Shown here: positions 23,673 to 35,983 of the stretch, one piece after another | How positions within the stretch are numbered: position 1 is the stretch's first letter | How the letters are laid out: every line of letters starts with the position of its first letter | From: Zygnema cylindricum | Taxonomy: Eukaryota; Streptophyta; Zygnematophyceae; Zygnematales; Zygnemataceae | Reading direction: 5' to 3' | Assembly (NCBI GenBank): GCA_037447655.1 | Contig: JBBHKE010000893.1 | Span: forward strand, 40,863-104,862 | DNA: 64,000 nucleotides | Position numbers and translations under genes: made by a program | The notes under the pieces: model-generated | Seen by the model: only the letters and a program-made list of their open reading frames with translations | Told to the model about the DNA's origin: nothing | Database searches by the model: none

Positions 23673-24687
23673 TGGACTACAGAATACATGAAGCCTATAG
23701 ATAGTATTTAACTAACCCACCTTAAGCCACGACCACTGCTTCCCAAGAAGTCAAACTGACAATTTGACTGCACCCTTGTGTAGCCCGGACTCCCCTAAGT
23801 CCGTAGCAAAAAGAATCACTGAAAACGGCCAACCAGCCGATAAGTTATGAGGCAGTAAAAATGCCAATTTGTAGAAACTCTCAAAGGGATAGGTGACTAC
23901 CTACCAAAATTTTCTAAGTCCTGATTCTCTCTAATAACTCCTATCTACTGAAGTACAGACCAATCAGATTACTGTATCGTACACAAAAGTACTACTGCCG
24001 ATGTACCTTTTGTACGGCCTATGTACAACAAGGGTATTAAGTGGACGCGTGTCCGCTTTTCACTCGTCGTACGTTCCTCGGAATTCCTATGACCGAATGT
24101 CATCTCTCCACGTGGCTCCAGGTCATGCCACGTCACAAAACGCCAAAGTGACCACTCCGAGATTTCGGCGATGATGTGCGCCGTTGGATTTTATGCGAAA
24201 CGCAATCTTAGCCGTAATAAATACTTGCGCGACATTTGTTCCTATGTCGAAATAAAATGCGTGGTATCCGTTTTGAATTAGCGTCGTACGACGTATCTTA
24301 TAAAACTGAATCTATGTACGCCGTATACAGTTCTAATTAAATGAATTTTATCCACGCGAACTAAATATATATCTATCACATACCATAGTACTTAGCATTG
24401 GTCCTAGTCTATTAGGATAAAGCTGATTGCTACAGGTCAACTTGACGAACCGCAGGTACCGGGATCAAATCTATGGTCCGTCAAGTATATTTTTAGTAAC
24501 CTACTAAAAATAGTTGTCTGTTGAACTAAGGCTGCCATGGATCAACTTCTCCCTCTTACCTTCAGTGACTACAACAAGTATGGGAGCTAGAGAGCGGAAG
24601 TGGAGGCAGTCTGTCCGTCCTTTTCTTTTCTTTTATAAAACCATATTTAAACCTAGAAAATACTCTAGAAATCTATAAATTTCTACA
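23653..24687 (-). repeat. 5' LTR of element A
   Basis: It reads TGCAATTTTGTG to AATTTCTACA on the plus strand, and contains the gag ATG at its internal edge. A G-box core is at 24,109-24,114. The expected plant copia primer site (TGGTATCAGAGC) is not present next to it; the adjacent minus-strand sequence is AGTTATGGGCCCACC. Confidence 0.93.
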
Positions 24688-24692
24688 GAATT

Positions 24693-25800
24693 CTCTCTCG
24701 AAGACACCAGAACAGGTAAGGCCTCCTTGGCTCCTTGGTTTCCGCAACCCGGAACCTGCAAGACCCTTCTCTGTTTCAAATAGACACCAATCCCAAATCG
24801 CCCAAACAAGAAAGTTAGTGCAAACTACCAAACTGGACTACGACTTCCACAAAAGATGGATACAAACCAAGATGGCAATAGGGTCATAATCACATACTTA
24901 ACAAAAGTTCTCCACAAGAAAGTTTGCTGGAATTTCTAATGTTTTTCTCACGAGCTGAAACAGCAACATGTCTCCTTCGGCCCCAAGTTCGTTATACAAG
25001 CAAAGTTTTTCCTACTGATAGTACCAAAGTCAAAGCAATGTCGTGCATGAGAGACTAGAAAGAGCGAACATGCATCCCAACCAGCAATGTCATGCTCCAA
25101 ACATATATACAAATGAAAATGAATGAGACGGGCAAAATGTATATACAACATGCAAAAAAATAAAGTTGAAGATGACCAAAAGAATAAAAAGGGAAGAATA
25201 CTCCCCTAGCAAGAAGTGAATCCTATAATTCTACTCAGCCACAAGGTAGCCACTAGGCTCTTGAGTCTTCAACGTATTATTTACAAGAGTTATCTCATAA
25301 GAAAACAACGAAGCAAAATAAATAATTCCAACCAAAAACAAGGAAAACTCCAAATTCGGCCAAAAATCACCCTTCCATTCCCAACCGAATATACAAACAA
25401 CACAAATACTAACACCCAAACCGTTCCGCTGTCCGTGGGAAGGGCAGTCGGATCCGGATGCTTCTCCACACGAACTCCAATCCACCACTTCCCAAATATG
25501 ACACATTTTGGAGGGATACCTTCCGGACTTGTCTTTGAGCCGCGTGGATTAAAAGCGTGGGCAGAATTACAAAGGAGAATGTGCGTAAACTATCTAGCCT
25601 CTACATCTAGCTAGCAAAAAAAAGGAAACAACTTGAGCAATCACTGAGAGAGAGAGCAAAAGAAAAGCTCCGCCGCCAAGAGAAAATTCTTGTCCAAAAG
25701 CTAGAAATTCTAAGTCTGAAAATGGACTAAGTATTAGCTACGCTACTCCTGCGCAAACCCTAACCAAAGTCTAGGCTAGTTCAAATGAAAGAACTACTTA
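24693..25800. other. Unassigned sequence
   Basis: No gene is recognised. A 132-codon plus-strand frame (25,216-25,614) is Thr/Asn-rich with no known motif and no codon pattern that sets it apart, so it is not called. The sequence is mixed and non-repetitive within the window and may be host DNA or an unrecognised element. Confidence 0.3.
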
Positions 25801-26160
25801 GAATGTTGGCGAATAGGCGGCCAACATTGTCTGCCGCACGTTCCGCATAATCCACTATCCGAGGGTAAAAACCCTCCCTAACTACATGTATGCGCGAACC
25901 TACATGGGTTCGCGACTTAAATAAACATATGTATCGAAGCGTCGCCCGAAAATCGCCATACGCCTCCAAGCGATACTTCACGTCGATACTCCCAAAATCG
26001 CGTGTGTACGCACGAAACGAAACATATCGCACAAAATATATGGTATCACACGAAATACTTGAAAAATGTGTACCTGCGCACGAAACGACATGGTACAACG
26101 CACGAAATTAGTATTTGTTCTATTAGACGTGTACGCGAATCGCGTACACATCAAACATAA
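25800..26160. other. CpG-rich flank of the alternating array
   Basis: No supported gene. Frequent CG dinucleotides (TCGCGACTTAAATAAAC, ATCGCGTGTGTACGCACG) grade into the purine-pyrimidine array that follows. Confidence 0.4.
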
Positions 26161-26445
26161 ATAAATCGCGGTCGCACGTGCGACCGAAAATCATACACGC
26201 ACGCCGAAATAATGTGCGTGCGAGAATGATATCGTGCGCGCGTGAATGAAATCACGCGCGCGCCGCATATCGCGCACGCGTGCACGATATCATGCGCGTG
26301 GACACAACATTGCGCGTGCGTGCACCGTATTGTGCACGCATGCAGAATATCGCGCGCGCGAGCACAATATTGTGCGTGCGTGCGCGATATCGTGTACGCA
26401 TGCAAAATGTTGTGCGCGCATGCGTCCGATACCATGCGGCATGAC
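26160..26445. repeat. CpG-rich alternating purine-pyrimidine array
   Basis: About 280 bp made of units near 20-21 bp. Each has an AT-rich core (ATATCGT, ATATTGT, ATATCAT) followed by alternating GCGCGTGCGTGC-type sequence. Because the period is close to 21, several frames on both strands stay open and give His/Ala/Arg/Cys-rich heptads, which are artefacts. The sequence is prone to left-handed Z-DNA. It keeps dense CpG in a window where transposons show signs of C-to-T decay. Confidence 0.85.
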
Positions 26446-26676
26446 AACAATACCAAGAGCGAATCAGCGGCAAGGAATTGTTATCATACGGACATAAGAC
26501 AAAACAGGTTGTACTACACTCAGGGCAAAAAGTTATGCGACTAGCTCCGGCTGGATCGTAAGCCAAACGTCATTCTATGTTACACTCCAGAGAGCCAAGT
26601 TTTGAATTGACGTGAAACGCCTAGCTTTGACTCAAGGTAATAAATGCTCTACCTGTCTGGTGGACCTGAACCAACA

Positions 26677-26988
26677 TCTTATAGACAGCCAACATCAAAA
26701 TCTAGAAGATCATCCCAAAAGTTACTTGGCGTTCCACAATGTACCCCCCAAAAGGGACAGGTGACAACTGGTTGCATGTAACATGAATGGAAATCTGGAA
26801 ACGCAATAACTCCGCCTTTTGGCCTCGGTTAGGCACGAAATAAAATGGGTTCCGCTCAGTTTAAAAGATAAAAGAATCTTGTGTGACTGGGTACACTCTT
26901 TTGTCCGTACTCCGATGACCGTACAGGGGAGGAAGGGCCCGGAAGTCCATGGTGATCTAAAGAAGTGCAGGTAAAGCCAACGAGCTTC
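26677..26988. repeat. Dispersed repeat R1b, second copy
   Basis: Matches 1,025-1,337 in the same orientation, with shared blocks GTTCCACAATGTACCCCCCA, GGGGAGGAAGGGCCCGGAA and GTAAAGCCAACGAGCTT. The flanking R1 units are not obvious here. Confidence 0.65.
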
Positions 26989-26991
26989 ACA

Positions 26992-27078
26992 TTAATATAT
27001 ATATATATATATGTATATATATATTTGTATATATATATATATGTATATATATGTATATATATGTATATATATATATAT
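26992..27078. repeat. TA-rich microsatellite
   Basis: About 85 bp of TATATA/TATATG units directly after R1b, followed by an A/T-rich run. The overlapping Tyr/Ile-rich frame is an artefact of the repeat. Confidence 0.95.
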
Positions 27079-27140
27079 TTTTTTTATTTTTTTTTCCCAA
27101 TTAGCGTTAATAATATTAGTTTTGTGTTACGCTATTTATT

Positions 27141-27252
27141 CCTTTACTCTAATAGCGATTGGCGGTGTACTGATCGAATTAGAGCTATAAGCTCAAATTA
27201 TGATGGGCTAACTGCAGCATTACAGTACACCGTGAATCGCTATTAGTGTTAA
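27141..27252. mobile_element. Short inverted-repeat element (MITE-like)
   Basis: The left end CTCTAATAGCGATTGGCGGT and right end CAGTACACCGTGAATCGCTA face each other over about 110 bp. The ends carry the dispersed motif seen throughout 55-59 kb. It has no coding capacity. The target duplication is unclear. Confidence 0.5.
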
Positions 27253-27515
27253 TGTATAATTGGTCCCTAAAAGTTAAAACGTATTTTTTCCGTACACACA
27301 TGTCAGATTGTGGATTGGACGATTGGAATTGAAAGGTAAGATTGTCAACTTCCGCTTGGTTGTCTATGATTGAGAATCGGACAAGTATGTGCGGACAAAG
27401 GTAGAATTCCATTAGACGAAAAGTGGGTTCTGACTTACCATTTGTAGATTTCTTTAAGTTTTTCTAAATCTGGAATCTAACTTTTATGGCGCCAATCATT
27501 ATTGAAAAAAATTTA

Positions 27516-28690
27516 TGTAATTCTATGGGTCCATTCCCCCATAGAATTCGCAGGTCTAAGGAAGCTTATCTAGTAAGTGCCGACTACAAGTTCATAAAAA
27601 CCTAAATAATTAACCCTTTGACAATCAAAACCACAATACAGGATAGCCCTTGTAAAATGCCCTTGTAAAATAAGACATTCTGTGTGCTCAATTCCACCAC
27701 AGAATGCAAAGTTGGAATATGAGTTTTGAACACATTCACCCACTTTGACTTACCCTTAGAAATGCAGACACCCTAGCAAGCAAAAACTTTGACCAGGTAG
27801 ACCCCTGTGTAGCCTAGACTCCCTTGAGTGCGCAACAAAAAGAATCACTGAAAATGGTCACCTGAGTTAATAGTTATGGCTGGCCAAAGTTAGCCTTTTA
27901 TACAAGATTGCACTCAAGGAGAGAGGCGGCTACCTGCCAAAATATTCAAAAGTCCTAAAATCCCTCTCTTAGCTCCCTAGTATTAAGGTACAAACCAATT
28001 ACATGACTGTACTATACAGAAAGGTACTACGGCCGATGTCCTTTCTGTAAGGTCTTTGTACGACAAGACCACTGAGTGGACGCCTGTCTCTTTCGGATTT
28101 GTCCTTATGCTTCTCGAGATACCCGCTTCCCAATGTTATCTTGCCACGTGGTGCCAGGTCATGCCAAGCCAAAAAACGCTAAGGCGGCCATTCTAGAATT
28201 TCGGCTCGCACCACGGCCGTCGATGAAGACTGGCATTTAATCCTGACCGTTGAAATAAAATGTCGTTCTGTTAATTCCGTGCGGTTCGGAATTCGTGCGG
28301 TCTAATCCATTTCCGTGTACAGTCCGTCCAGTAATCTGTAGAATGTAACATATTGTGTCGACAATTTTTTTATTATTATCGTACCCTATATAATCTAGCA
28401 CTAGTCCTAAATTATAGGATAAAGCTACCGGCTACCGGCTAGTGTGATGGACGTTAGGCACCAGGATCAATTCCTGGTGCGCGCAACCAATTTTTGATAG
28501 ATACGAAGTATATAGCCTTTTCGCTGTTGCCGTGGACAGCATAGGCAGCCATGGTTGTAGCTCTCTCTTCTGTCTTCAGTGACTGCAACAAGTATGGGGA
28601 ATGGAGAGTGGAGCAAGAAGCAGGCTGCCTTTCCTGACTTTCTCATTTTTTTTTTCCTATTCAGACCTAAAGAATACACGATTTTCAACA
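27516..28690 (-). repeat. 3' LTR of element B
   Basis: It reads TGTAATTCTATGG to GATTTTCAACA on the plus strand, 1,175 bp, and is followed by the tract CTCCCCTTATTTTCTAG, the polypurine tract in reverse. It has a G-box core at 28,145-28,150 and the hairpin ACCAGGATCAATTCCTGGT near 28,461-28,479. Confidence 0.9.
28461..28479. promoter_or_regulatory. T-arm-like hairpin conserved in LTRs
   Basis: ACCAGGATCAATTCCTGGT forms a stem with a 7-nt loop and resembles a tRNA T-arm. Equivalents lie near 7,700, 16,680, 19,080, 24,455, 45,980, 46,240 and 47,580 in otherwise diverged LTRs. It is not a full tRNA. The role is unknown. Confidence 0.5.
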
Positions 28691-28713
28691 CTCCCCTTAT
28701 TTTCTAGTCTACT

Positions 28714-29235
28714 TTACTTTTCAACCAAAAAAAACATATTTTTTCTTCTCTTTTGTTTTTTTCTCTTCCCTTCATAAAATGTCAATGGAATACCCTCGTG
28801 TTTAAAGAAGTGTATTAAATGAGCCGAAATAAACATTGCATCTTGCTGGTCACACATTATATTTTGCATGCCACTATTCATAAATCCGATCTCATGGAGC
28901 AAGGATTTTATCAATCTCATCCCTTTTTCATCTGAGCAACATGCACATTTCCTCTTGCAATTCAAATGGCCAGTCCCATCCCCAATTCCCAACACGGACC
29001 CAGATGCTAACCCTTTTACAAGCACACCTTCATAGATGGCATCACTCCCACTAGTGATGTCAAAAATATTACCCCCCAAAATCACCCTTAAATCAAGAGT
29101 CTCCACTAAGTTCCTCATAAAATCTACTTCTTCCGAACTCATATATTTATCCATGATAACTAAACCATTCTCTAAACTTTGCTCACTCTCTCCCATTGAA
29201 TTCTTTCCACTATCACTTTCTATTTTAATTCCCAA
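28714..29235 (-). pseudogene. RNase H remnant of element B
   Basis: The 173-codon frame contains CACCSDEKGM, IKSLLHEIGFMNSGMQ and MCDQQDAMFISAHLIHFFKH, which align in order with the RNase H of element A (KSFLHELGFMKEG, FCDNQAAMAIAANPKHHFK). The central acidic catalytic block is deleted or eroded. It directly precedes the polypurine tract. Confidence 0.75.
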
Positions 29236-30687
29236 AAAAATATTTCTCTTCCCCTAAACCTTTCATCAAATATTCCTCTTCTCCCCTATCCTTTGGAGCC
29301 ACCCTTAGATTTACTTCTCCCCCTTCCTGGGAATCTGTTAAAGTCTCCCTTTCCGACCTGTTTTCTGTTTCCAAAATATCTATGAAATTATCCTCGTTAT
29401 TTTTATTTTTCCCCTTTTCAATTATGGATCCTAGTTTTGACTTGCTCATTTCTAAGTCACACACTCTACACTCTTTGACATCCTCAAGTACCTCCTCCCT
29501 CTTTACTTCCTGTATACCTCCAAAAGCATATTGTTGCTTTTATGGAATTTGTGGGCTTTTCTCTCTTCTCCATTCTACCGATGTGAAGAAGCTCCAAAAT
29601 GTCTTCATCCTCTTTCTCCTCTTCCCCTTCTTCCTCCTCATTCACACACCAACTTCTAAGTTATTCCAAACAAGGGCATTCCTCCATATAATGACCCAAT
29701 TCCCTACAACAAAAGCAAACCTCATTTTTCAAAACTCCCATTTCTTTTCCTCTCCCTCTCTTTCCATCGAAGTTCCAATAGGTTTTCCTTTGTCTTTTTT
29801 CCTCTCATCATGCTTCCGCGAGTCACCATCGTTCCTCTTATCACGCTTCCGCCAGTCACCACTAGCTGTCATTGCATTCACCCTGTCACTTCCCGTACGA
29901 AGCTCTAAAGTGGTTTCCCTCACAAGAATCATCCCCATAGTAATGCTCCAAGTCCATGAGGAGCAATCAATTGCCTATATACGGTAAATCATGTCTTCGT
30001 ACTCATATGAAAGTTTCATGATTAGTGTGTAAATACTTCTCACCTCAAATTCTACATATCCCGCACTAGTAAGCTCAACATATAATCCAACAATATCATT
30101 GCAAAGCTCTATCATGCTACCGCCTTTATAAACATAGGCCTCTATTTCTTGTTTTACTAATTGCTACTTCTGTATGGTTTCATTCTTATAAATCTAAATT
30201 AGTGTTTCCCAGATTTCTGAAAAATTTGTTAGATTTAAAGAGTGATAGCTATGGACTTAGACACATATCTAAGCATGAGATGTTTTGTTATAGTGTTTTT
30301 ATATTCCCAAATTTTTCTGTCATTTTCTTCAGTTTTTGGTTCATTTATAATCCCCACAAGTAAAAACGTAGCCGAGAGCCTAGCACCCCTCACTATCGGT
30401 GTCCTTTTATCTTTCTCCCCTTCCATGGTAATGATTTTCCCTTCACCTTCCGTTGCAACTTTACTCCAGTTGGTTTTTTTGAAAGACCCAGATGATTCTC
30501 CATAGTGAGTTCCTCCAAAGCCCAGTGGCGGACATCTCACTTGTCCCGAAACAATTCTCCATAAGTGCTTTTCGAAAAGCAATCCCTCCATCGTGAACTC
30601 CCAATAAGTGAAGTGTGTTCCATCAAACATACGCACCCTAAATGGTGGGCCCATAACGTGTAATTCTATGGGGTGCATTCCCCCCAT
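29236..30687 (-). pseudogene. Copia gag of element B
   Basis: It starts MGGMHPIELHVMGPPFRVRM; the ATG at 30,685-30,687 and 29 bases lie inside the LTR. It continues with THFTYWEFTMEGLLFEKHLW and ENDRKIWEYKNT, parallel to element A gag. Later stops and frameshifts break it. Downstream frames near 29,950-29,730 and 29,464-29,225 are Glu/Lys/Arg-rich and probably derive from gag tail or deleted pol. No zinc knuckle was found. Confidence 0.75.
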
Positions 30688-31178
30688 TGAATTCGCATGT
30701 CCAAGGAAGCTTATCTAGTTAGTGACGAATCCAAGTTGATAAAAACCCAAATGATTAACCCTTTGACAATCAAAACCGCAAAACATGTTCACCCCTGTGA
30801 ACTAAGACTTTCTGTATGCCCAGTTCTACGACGGAAGGCAAAGTTAGAATATGAGTTTTGGACACATTCACCCACTTTGACTTCCCCTTAGAAATGCAGA
30901 CACCCTCGAAGGTAAAATCTTTCACCAACTACATCCTTGTGTAGCGTGGACTCCCCTGAGTCGGCAGAAAAAAGAATCACTAAAAATGGTCACCTGAATT
31001 AATAGTTATGGCTGGCCAAAGTTAGCCTTTTATACAAGAGTGCTCTCTAGGAGAGAGGCGGCTACCTACCAAAATATTATAAGTCCTAAAACCCCTCTCT
31101 AAGCCCTTTAGTATTGAGGTACGAACGAATCACATGATTGTATCATACAGAAAGGTACTACGTCCGATGTTCTTTCCG
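30659..31178 (-). repeat. 5' LTR of element B, inner segment
   Basis: It matches the first part of 27,516-28,690 and is cut at 31,178 by element C. It resumes at 37,450. Confidence 0.9.
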
Positions 31179-32185
31179 TGGATTTGATGCAGCTGGTGCC
31201 CTTGGAGAATAAGAAGAAGCAGCAGCTGCATCAGTTGCCATAATCACAATCAAAGTACAAAGAGGAAACTCTCACAAATACCCACAAATGACCAACTTCA
31301 CAATGAAGCTCCAAGCAAATCAAACACACACTAGGTCTGCAAATTTGCCACAATAATAAAAAATACACCAAAGAAAACACATGCAGAATTTCACCCAATT
31401 CTGCCAAAAGATCACAATGATCTTATAATACAAAAACCCAAAAACTGCTTCGCAGTTTTTCTTACAAAGAAAAATCCTTACTTCCAAAATACTCTAAGTC
31501 CTACATATACAAGTGGGCCTACAGCTGATCTAAACCGTACCACAATTACCCTGGTCCACCGATATACTAAATCTTTACCAAACCAAACCTTCGCCGTCTC
31601 CCATAAAAACTATTTACATCAATCTTTAACTCTAGCCGCCGCTAAAGTGTGCAGCAAAAGTTCTTTCACCGAAATGACGACGCACTTCAATATTTCACTT
31701 TCAAAAATGATGGCGAACTCCGTCCGCCGTCCACGCATTCGTTCCCAGTGAAGATGAACCTCCATGTGTAAATCGAGTCACCAAATGACTGCGTACTTCG
31801 TCGTCCAGATCAAAAAACCTTGACTATCGCCACACGTGTGCCTGAGGTGTACCAATCGTGTGTACTCCCTTTAGAGTTACATAAACACTAAATCGTGCCT
31901 ACGACAGTTTAGCTTTCATACAAACTGCTATGGATTCGGCGCTCTACTAGCGAAGCTGTAATGTTTAGAGCAGCGCAGCTGTTTACTCAAGCTGTTATGA
32001 CTGCGGTGTTCTGCTATGACTGCGGTGTTCTACCAGCGCAGCTGCGAAATTAGAACAGCGCAACATGGCAGCATAGCAACAAAGTATAGAGAGGATTACA
32101 GGTTTCCAACTGCGATGTCAGACTTAGCGCAACATGGCAGTATAGCAACGAAATATAGAGAGGACTGAAGGTTTCCAAAACAACA
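31179..32185 (-). repeat. 3' LTR of element C
   Basis: 1,007 bp and a close match to 36,455-37,449. It contains GCAGC and CATAGCAAC words and an ACACGTGTG element near 31,844. Confidence 0.92.
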
Positions 32186-32219
32186 TTTCTCTTATCCTTT
32201 AGACTCTCTCAGTCACTAA

Positions 32220-35200
32220 GTCCACATTCCTTTCTAAAAATTTTCAATTTAGGTGCAGGTAAAGCCTAGGTCATCATATCTGCTACCATCATCTCATCCG
32301 GCAAATAACTACGTTTCAAAATTTTGTGCATCACCTTCTCTCTTACAAAATGCTGCTTGATATCAATGTGTTTGCTTTTGAAATGATGACTTGGGTTAGA
32401 TGCAATGGCTAAAGCTGTTTGGTTGTCACACCACACTATTTGAGGTCTAGATTGCATGAAATGAAGTTCTTGAAGGAGAGACTTTACCTAAAGTAACTCC
32501 TTGACAGCTGAGCTGGCTGCCATGTATTCAGCATCCATTGTAGACTGAGCTGTGACTTTCTGAAGCTTGTTGCTCCAACAGCATGTTCCACTTCCAATCT
32601 TTAGAAGGAATCCGGTAGTGGAGCGGCGGCTTGGCATGTCTCCGTAACTCGCATCGCTCCAAGTCTGAATCTTTATTTCACCTCCACCGAGAGCAAATCG
32701 CAAATTTCTTGTCCCTGCAAGATTCCAAAGAACCCTCTTTGCTGCCCCCCAATCCGATCTCCTCGGATTTTGTAAACTCCGGCTTAAAGCATCGACTGCT
32801 GCCGCAATATCCGAACGTGTGCAATTCATGAAGTAGATTAGACTACCGACAATCTGCATCATGGAATGGCAACCATAGAATCTGCCTCCCCTGATTCCAA
32901 GGTGTCATCAAAAATGACTCCTCCATTGGTCTCCGTGCCTTACACCTTTTGCTTAAATTCCATGGGAGTGGCACTTCCCTTTGCCTCTGCCATGCCAAAC
33001 TTTTCAAGCATGTTCCCAATCGCTTCTCTCTGCATTAGATAAATCATTCTCCGATGTCTATCCCTTTCTACTTGAATTCCAAGAATGTACTTTGTCTCCC
33101 CTAAAACTTTCATTTCAAATCTGGAATTCAAGGCTGCCTTTATTTTGTTAATCTCATTTAATGACTTACTTAGTAGCAGCAAGTCATCTACATACACTGC
33201 AATGTAAATAATCCCATCTTCCCCTTCCATATCATAGACTGAGTGATCTCAACTAATCCTCACAAAGCCAAGACTAGTTAGAAACTCATCTAGTTTCAGA
33301 TTCCACTGATGTGGGGCCTGCTTCAGTCCATACAAGGATTTCAACAGCTTACAGAACGGATTTTCTTTTCTTGTCTCTGCATACATTTCAGGCTATTTCA
33401 TATAGATCACTTCCTCTAAATCTCCATGCAAAAAGGCTATCTTAACATCCATTTGATGTTATTCCATATTCTCAATGGCTACTAAAGACAACAAAATTCT
33501 AACAGTTGGAAATCGGACAACCGGTGAGAAAGTCTCTTCATAGTCAATTCCTTTCTTTTTACTATAGCCCTTTGCAACAAGCCTAGCCTTATATCTTTCA
33601 ATTGAATTATCCGGATTTCACCTTAACTTTAAAAACCCACTTACACCTGATGGCTTTCCGATCCAGTGGAAGCTCCACAAGCTCCCAAGTTTGAGCCTCC
33701 ATAATCGACCTCATTTCGTCATTCGCCACGGAAATCCATTGATCCTTTTCCGGGGCTGAAAAGGCTTCTTGTATGGTGACCGGCTCCATCGTAGTGGCTA
33801 AAATAGAGCATGCTCCACCTGTTCACTTTGCAGCTTCGCAGCATCGCAGCTTCGTAACATCGTAGCAACATCGCAGCTTCGCAGCATCGTAGTAGCTTCC
33901 CATCTTCGCAATTTCACAGTTTTCATCTGGATCCAGCGTGATGATAGAAAGTAGAGCAGCTTCGCAGTTTTGCAGCCTGCTGCTTTGCCTTCTTCCCCCC
34001 GAAAATCTGAGGCTGGAACTGTTGGAGCCAACCGTGTCCGCCTAAGAGGAGGAGGTGGAGGAGGACGAGGTGACCGAGTCGGTCCTACCGGCTCAATCAC
34101 TAAAATGTCCGGAGATGATCCTTCGGCGACAGATAAGGAAGAACTTGTCGCAGATTGAAGAGGAACATTTTCAAAAATTACATATTCTTGAATTTTGGCA
34201 TTTCTCTCAAAATTTGTCATGCCAAAAACATCAACCGAGTGACTCTCTTCCTTAACTTGAATATTCCTAGCAACTTGAAGAGTGTTTCTATCCGTATTGT
34301 ATACTCTATAGCCTACGGAATCATCATCATATCCCATAAAAATTCCAGGAACGGATTTGGGATGAAGCTTAGAAATAGGAAGATTATCTAAAATAAAGCA
34401 TTTGCTACCAAAAACTCGGAAGTGACTCACATTGGGTTACCTTCCGGTCCATACTTCATATGGTGTTTTACCTTTTACTGCTCTGGTTTCTATTCTATTC
34501 CTAATATAAGATGCACAGGAGAAAGCTTCACCCCAAAATTTAAAATCTATCCCTTTATCTAACATCATAGATTTTGCACTTTCCGTTAAGGTTCGGTTAA
34601 GTCTTTCTGATACTCCGTTTTGCTCCAGAGTATAGGGAACTGTAAATTGACGAGAGATGCCATTTTCTTTTAAATAATCTGAAAATGCATAAGAAATATA
34701 TTCTCCTCCGTTGTCGGACCGAGGGAGAGAATCGGCTTCTCGTGAAGTTTTTCCGCCCAAATCCGAAAGTGCTTGAAGTCAGTAAACACTTCAATATTCT
34801 CCTTCATAAAGTAAACTTTGCTGTATCGAGAGAAATCATCTGTAGAAGTGACTAAAAACCGGCTGCCACTAAGTGAAGGGATTTTTGACAGTCCCCACAC
34901 ATCCGAATGAATTACTTGCAATAAGTCTGTGGCCCAGTTATCCGTGGTCTGAGGTAGGGGCAGCTTGTGAAGCTTTCCCAAAGCAAAGCCATCAGATATA
35001 TGAGACTCTTTTTGTCCTAATTTGACACCATCTATCATATTTTGCTTTACCATTTTATCAAGCCTTTCATAATGAACATGACCGAGCCTCTTATGCCACA
35101 AAGCATTTTCCGGAAGGACACTGGAGTATGCAAATTCAATTTCATTAGCCAAGTCCATCCGGTACAACAAGTTTGGGCCTCTAGTTCCAACCAAGGTTAC

Positions 35201-35902
35201 TCTCCCATATTTGCTTACTACCTTTTTCCCATTCTTTTGCAAAATTTCAAAACCTTTCGTTTCAGCTACCGAAGTGGAAAACAAATTTTTCTTAAATTTT
35301 GGAATATAGTGAACATCATGTAAGGTCCTCTTTACAATCTGACCATTGATGTCACATGCTAACTCCACGCTTCCCTTTGCCGTAGCCTCCACACCGCTGT
35401 CATCCGCATAATAAATCCAACGAGTGGGAATTGGATTGAGGGTTTTAAAGTAAGCCTGGTTACCGCACATGTGGGAAGAGCACCCGAAATCCATAATCCA
35501 CCCGTTCTCTTGAGGTCCTTCCATGAGATCTTTCGCAAGAGCAAAGAATTCATCGTCATCAGATTGCAGAAATCTGACCACATCGTCCTTTTCTTCCGCG
35601 GGATTATCTTGCTCCATCTCGTCGATTGCAAAGAAAACTGCATTTTTTACTAGCAGTTTTGATGCCGGAAATTTTGGTGATAAAGTCTCCGATCGCACCT
35701 TCCATCCCGCACGATAAATTCTTGTTTCACATGCTTTAATAAATGCCGGACACAGCCAGAAAACATGACCTTGACCAAAACAATAGACACATCTATCATA
35801 TTGCTTATAATTCGGATTAGGAGAAAAACTCCTATTTCTTGAAAATCCAGCCGGCCTAAATGTCTGAGCAATGTAAGCTACTGCTGAATGTCCTCTATAC
35901 AA
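32220..35902 (-). pseudogene. Copia pol of element C (PR-IN-RT-RNase H)
   Basis: From 35,902 it has a zinc knuckle CVYCFGQGHVFWLC, protease with IMDFGCSSHMC (DSG changed to DFG), a pre-integrase block HKRLGHVHYE whose Cys pair is lost (SDGFALGK), and integrase HSDVWG. A frameshift near 34,725 leads to RSDNGGEYIS and VSERLNRTL, so the DD35E residues are kept. RT follows in pieces (KCKWVFKV-like block near 33,640; AVYVDDLLLLSK near 33,200), then RNase H (STMDAEYMAASS, CDNQTALAIA). Stops include TAA and TAG at Gln positions and TAG where Trp is usual (near 32,488). Confidence 0.9.
33825..33975 (-). repeat. GCAGC/TCGCAGC-rich repeat inside element C pol
   Basis: Imperfect tandem CAGCTTCGCAGCATCGCAGC-type units lie between integrase and RT, where copia polyproteins have a variable linker. 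On the minus strand they encode repeated MLRSCDVAT / MLRSCDAAK. The words resemble the CTGC minisatellite of element D. Confidence 0.75.
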
Positions 35903-35983
35903 TGCTATGTTATTTCCCTCTTCCTCTAGAATGTAAGCTTCAGCTACAGCTATATTCTATTTACTCTTCTTTAACCTCTTTAA

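Larger units (their letters stand above)
18273..24687 (-). mobile_element. Structurally complete copia element A
   Basis: LTRs of 1,038 and 1,035 bp enclose gag, protease, integrase, RT and RNase H in copia order on the minus strand. The flanks are GAAAT (18,268-18,272) and GAATT (24,688-24,692), a 5-bp duplication with one change. The polypurine tract AAAATAAGGGGAG abuts the 3' LTR at 19,311-19,323. The coding region has one frameshift, five TAG and one TGA, plus two altered integrase catalytic residues, so it is inactive. Its LTR family also left solo copies at 6.9 and 15.9 kb. Confidence 0.95.

Noticed and set aside
25216-25614. 132-codon ORF as a gene
   Set aside because: It is Thr/Asn-rich with no motif, no paralog in the window and no splice or start context.
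26151-26566. Overlapping His/Ala/Arg/Cys-rich ORFs on both strands
   Set aside because: They arise from a repeat with a period near 21 bp, which keeps several frames open. No domain or codon signal supports them.
28440-28500. tRNA gene in the LTR
   Set aside because: Only a T-arm-like hairpin is present. A D-arm, anticodon arm and acceptor stem could not be folded convincingly.
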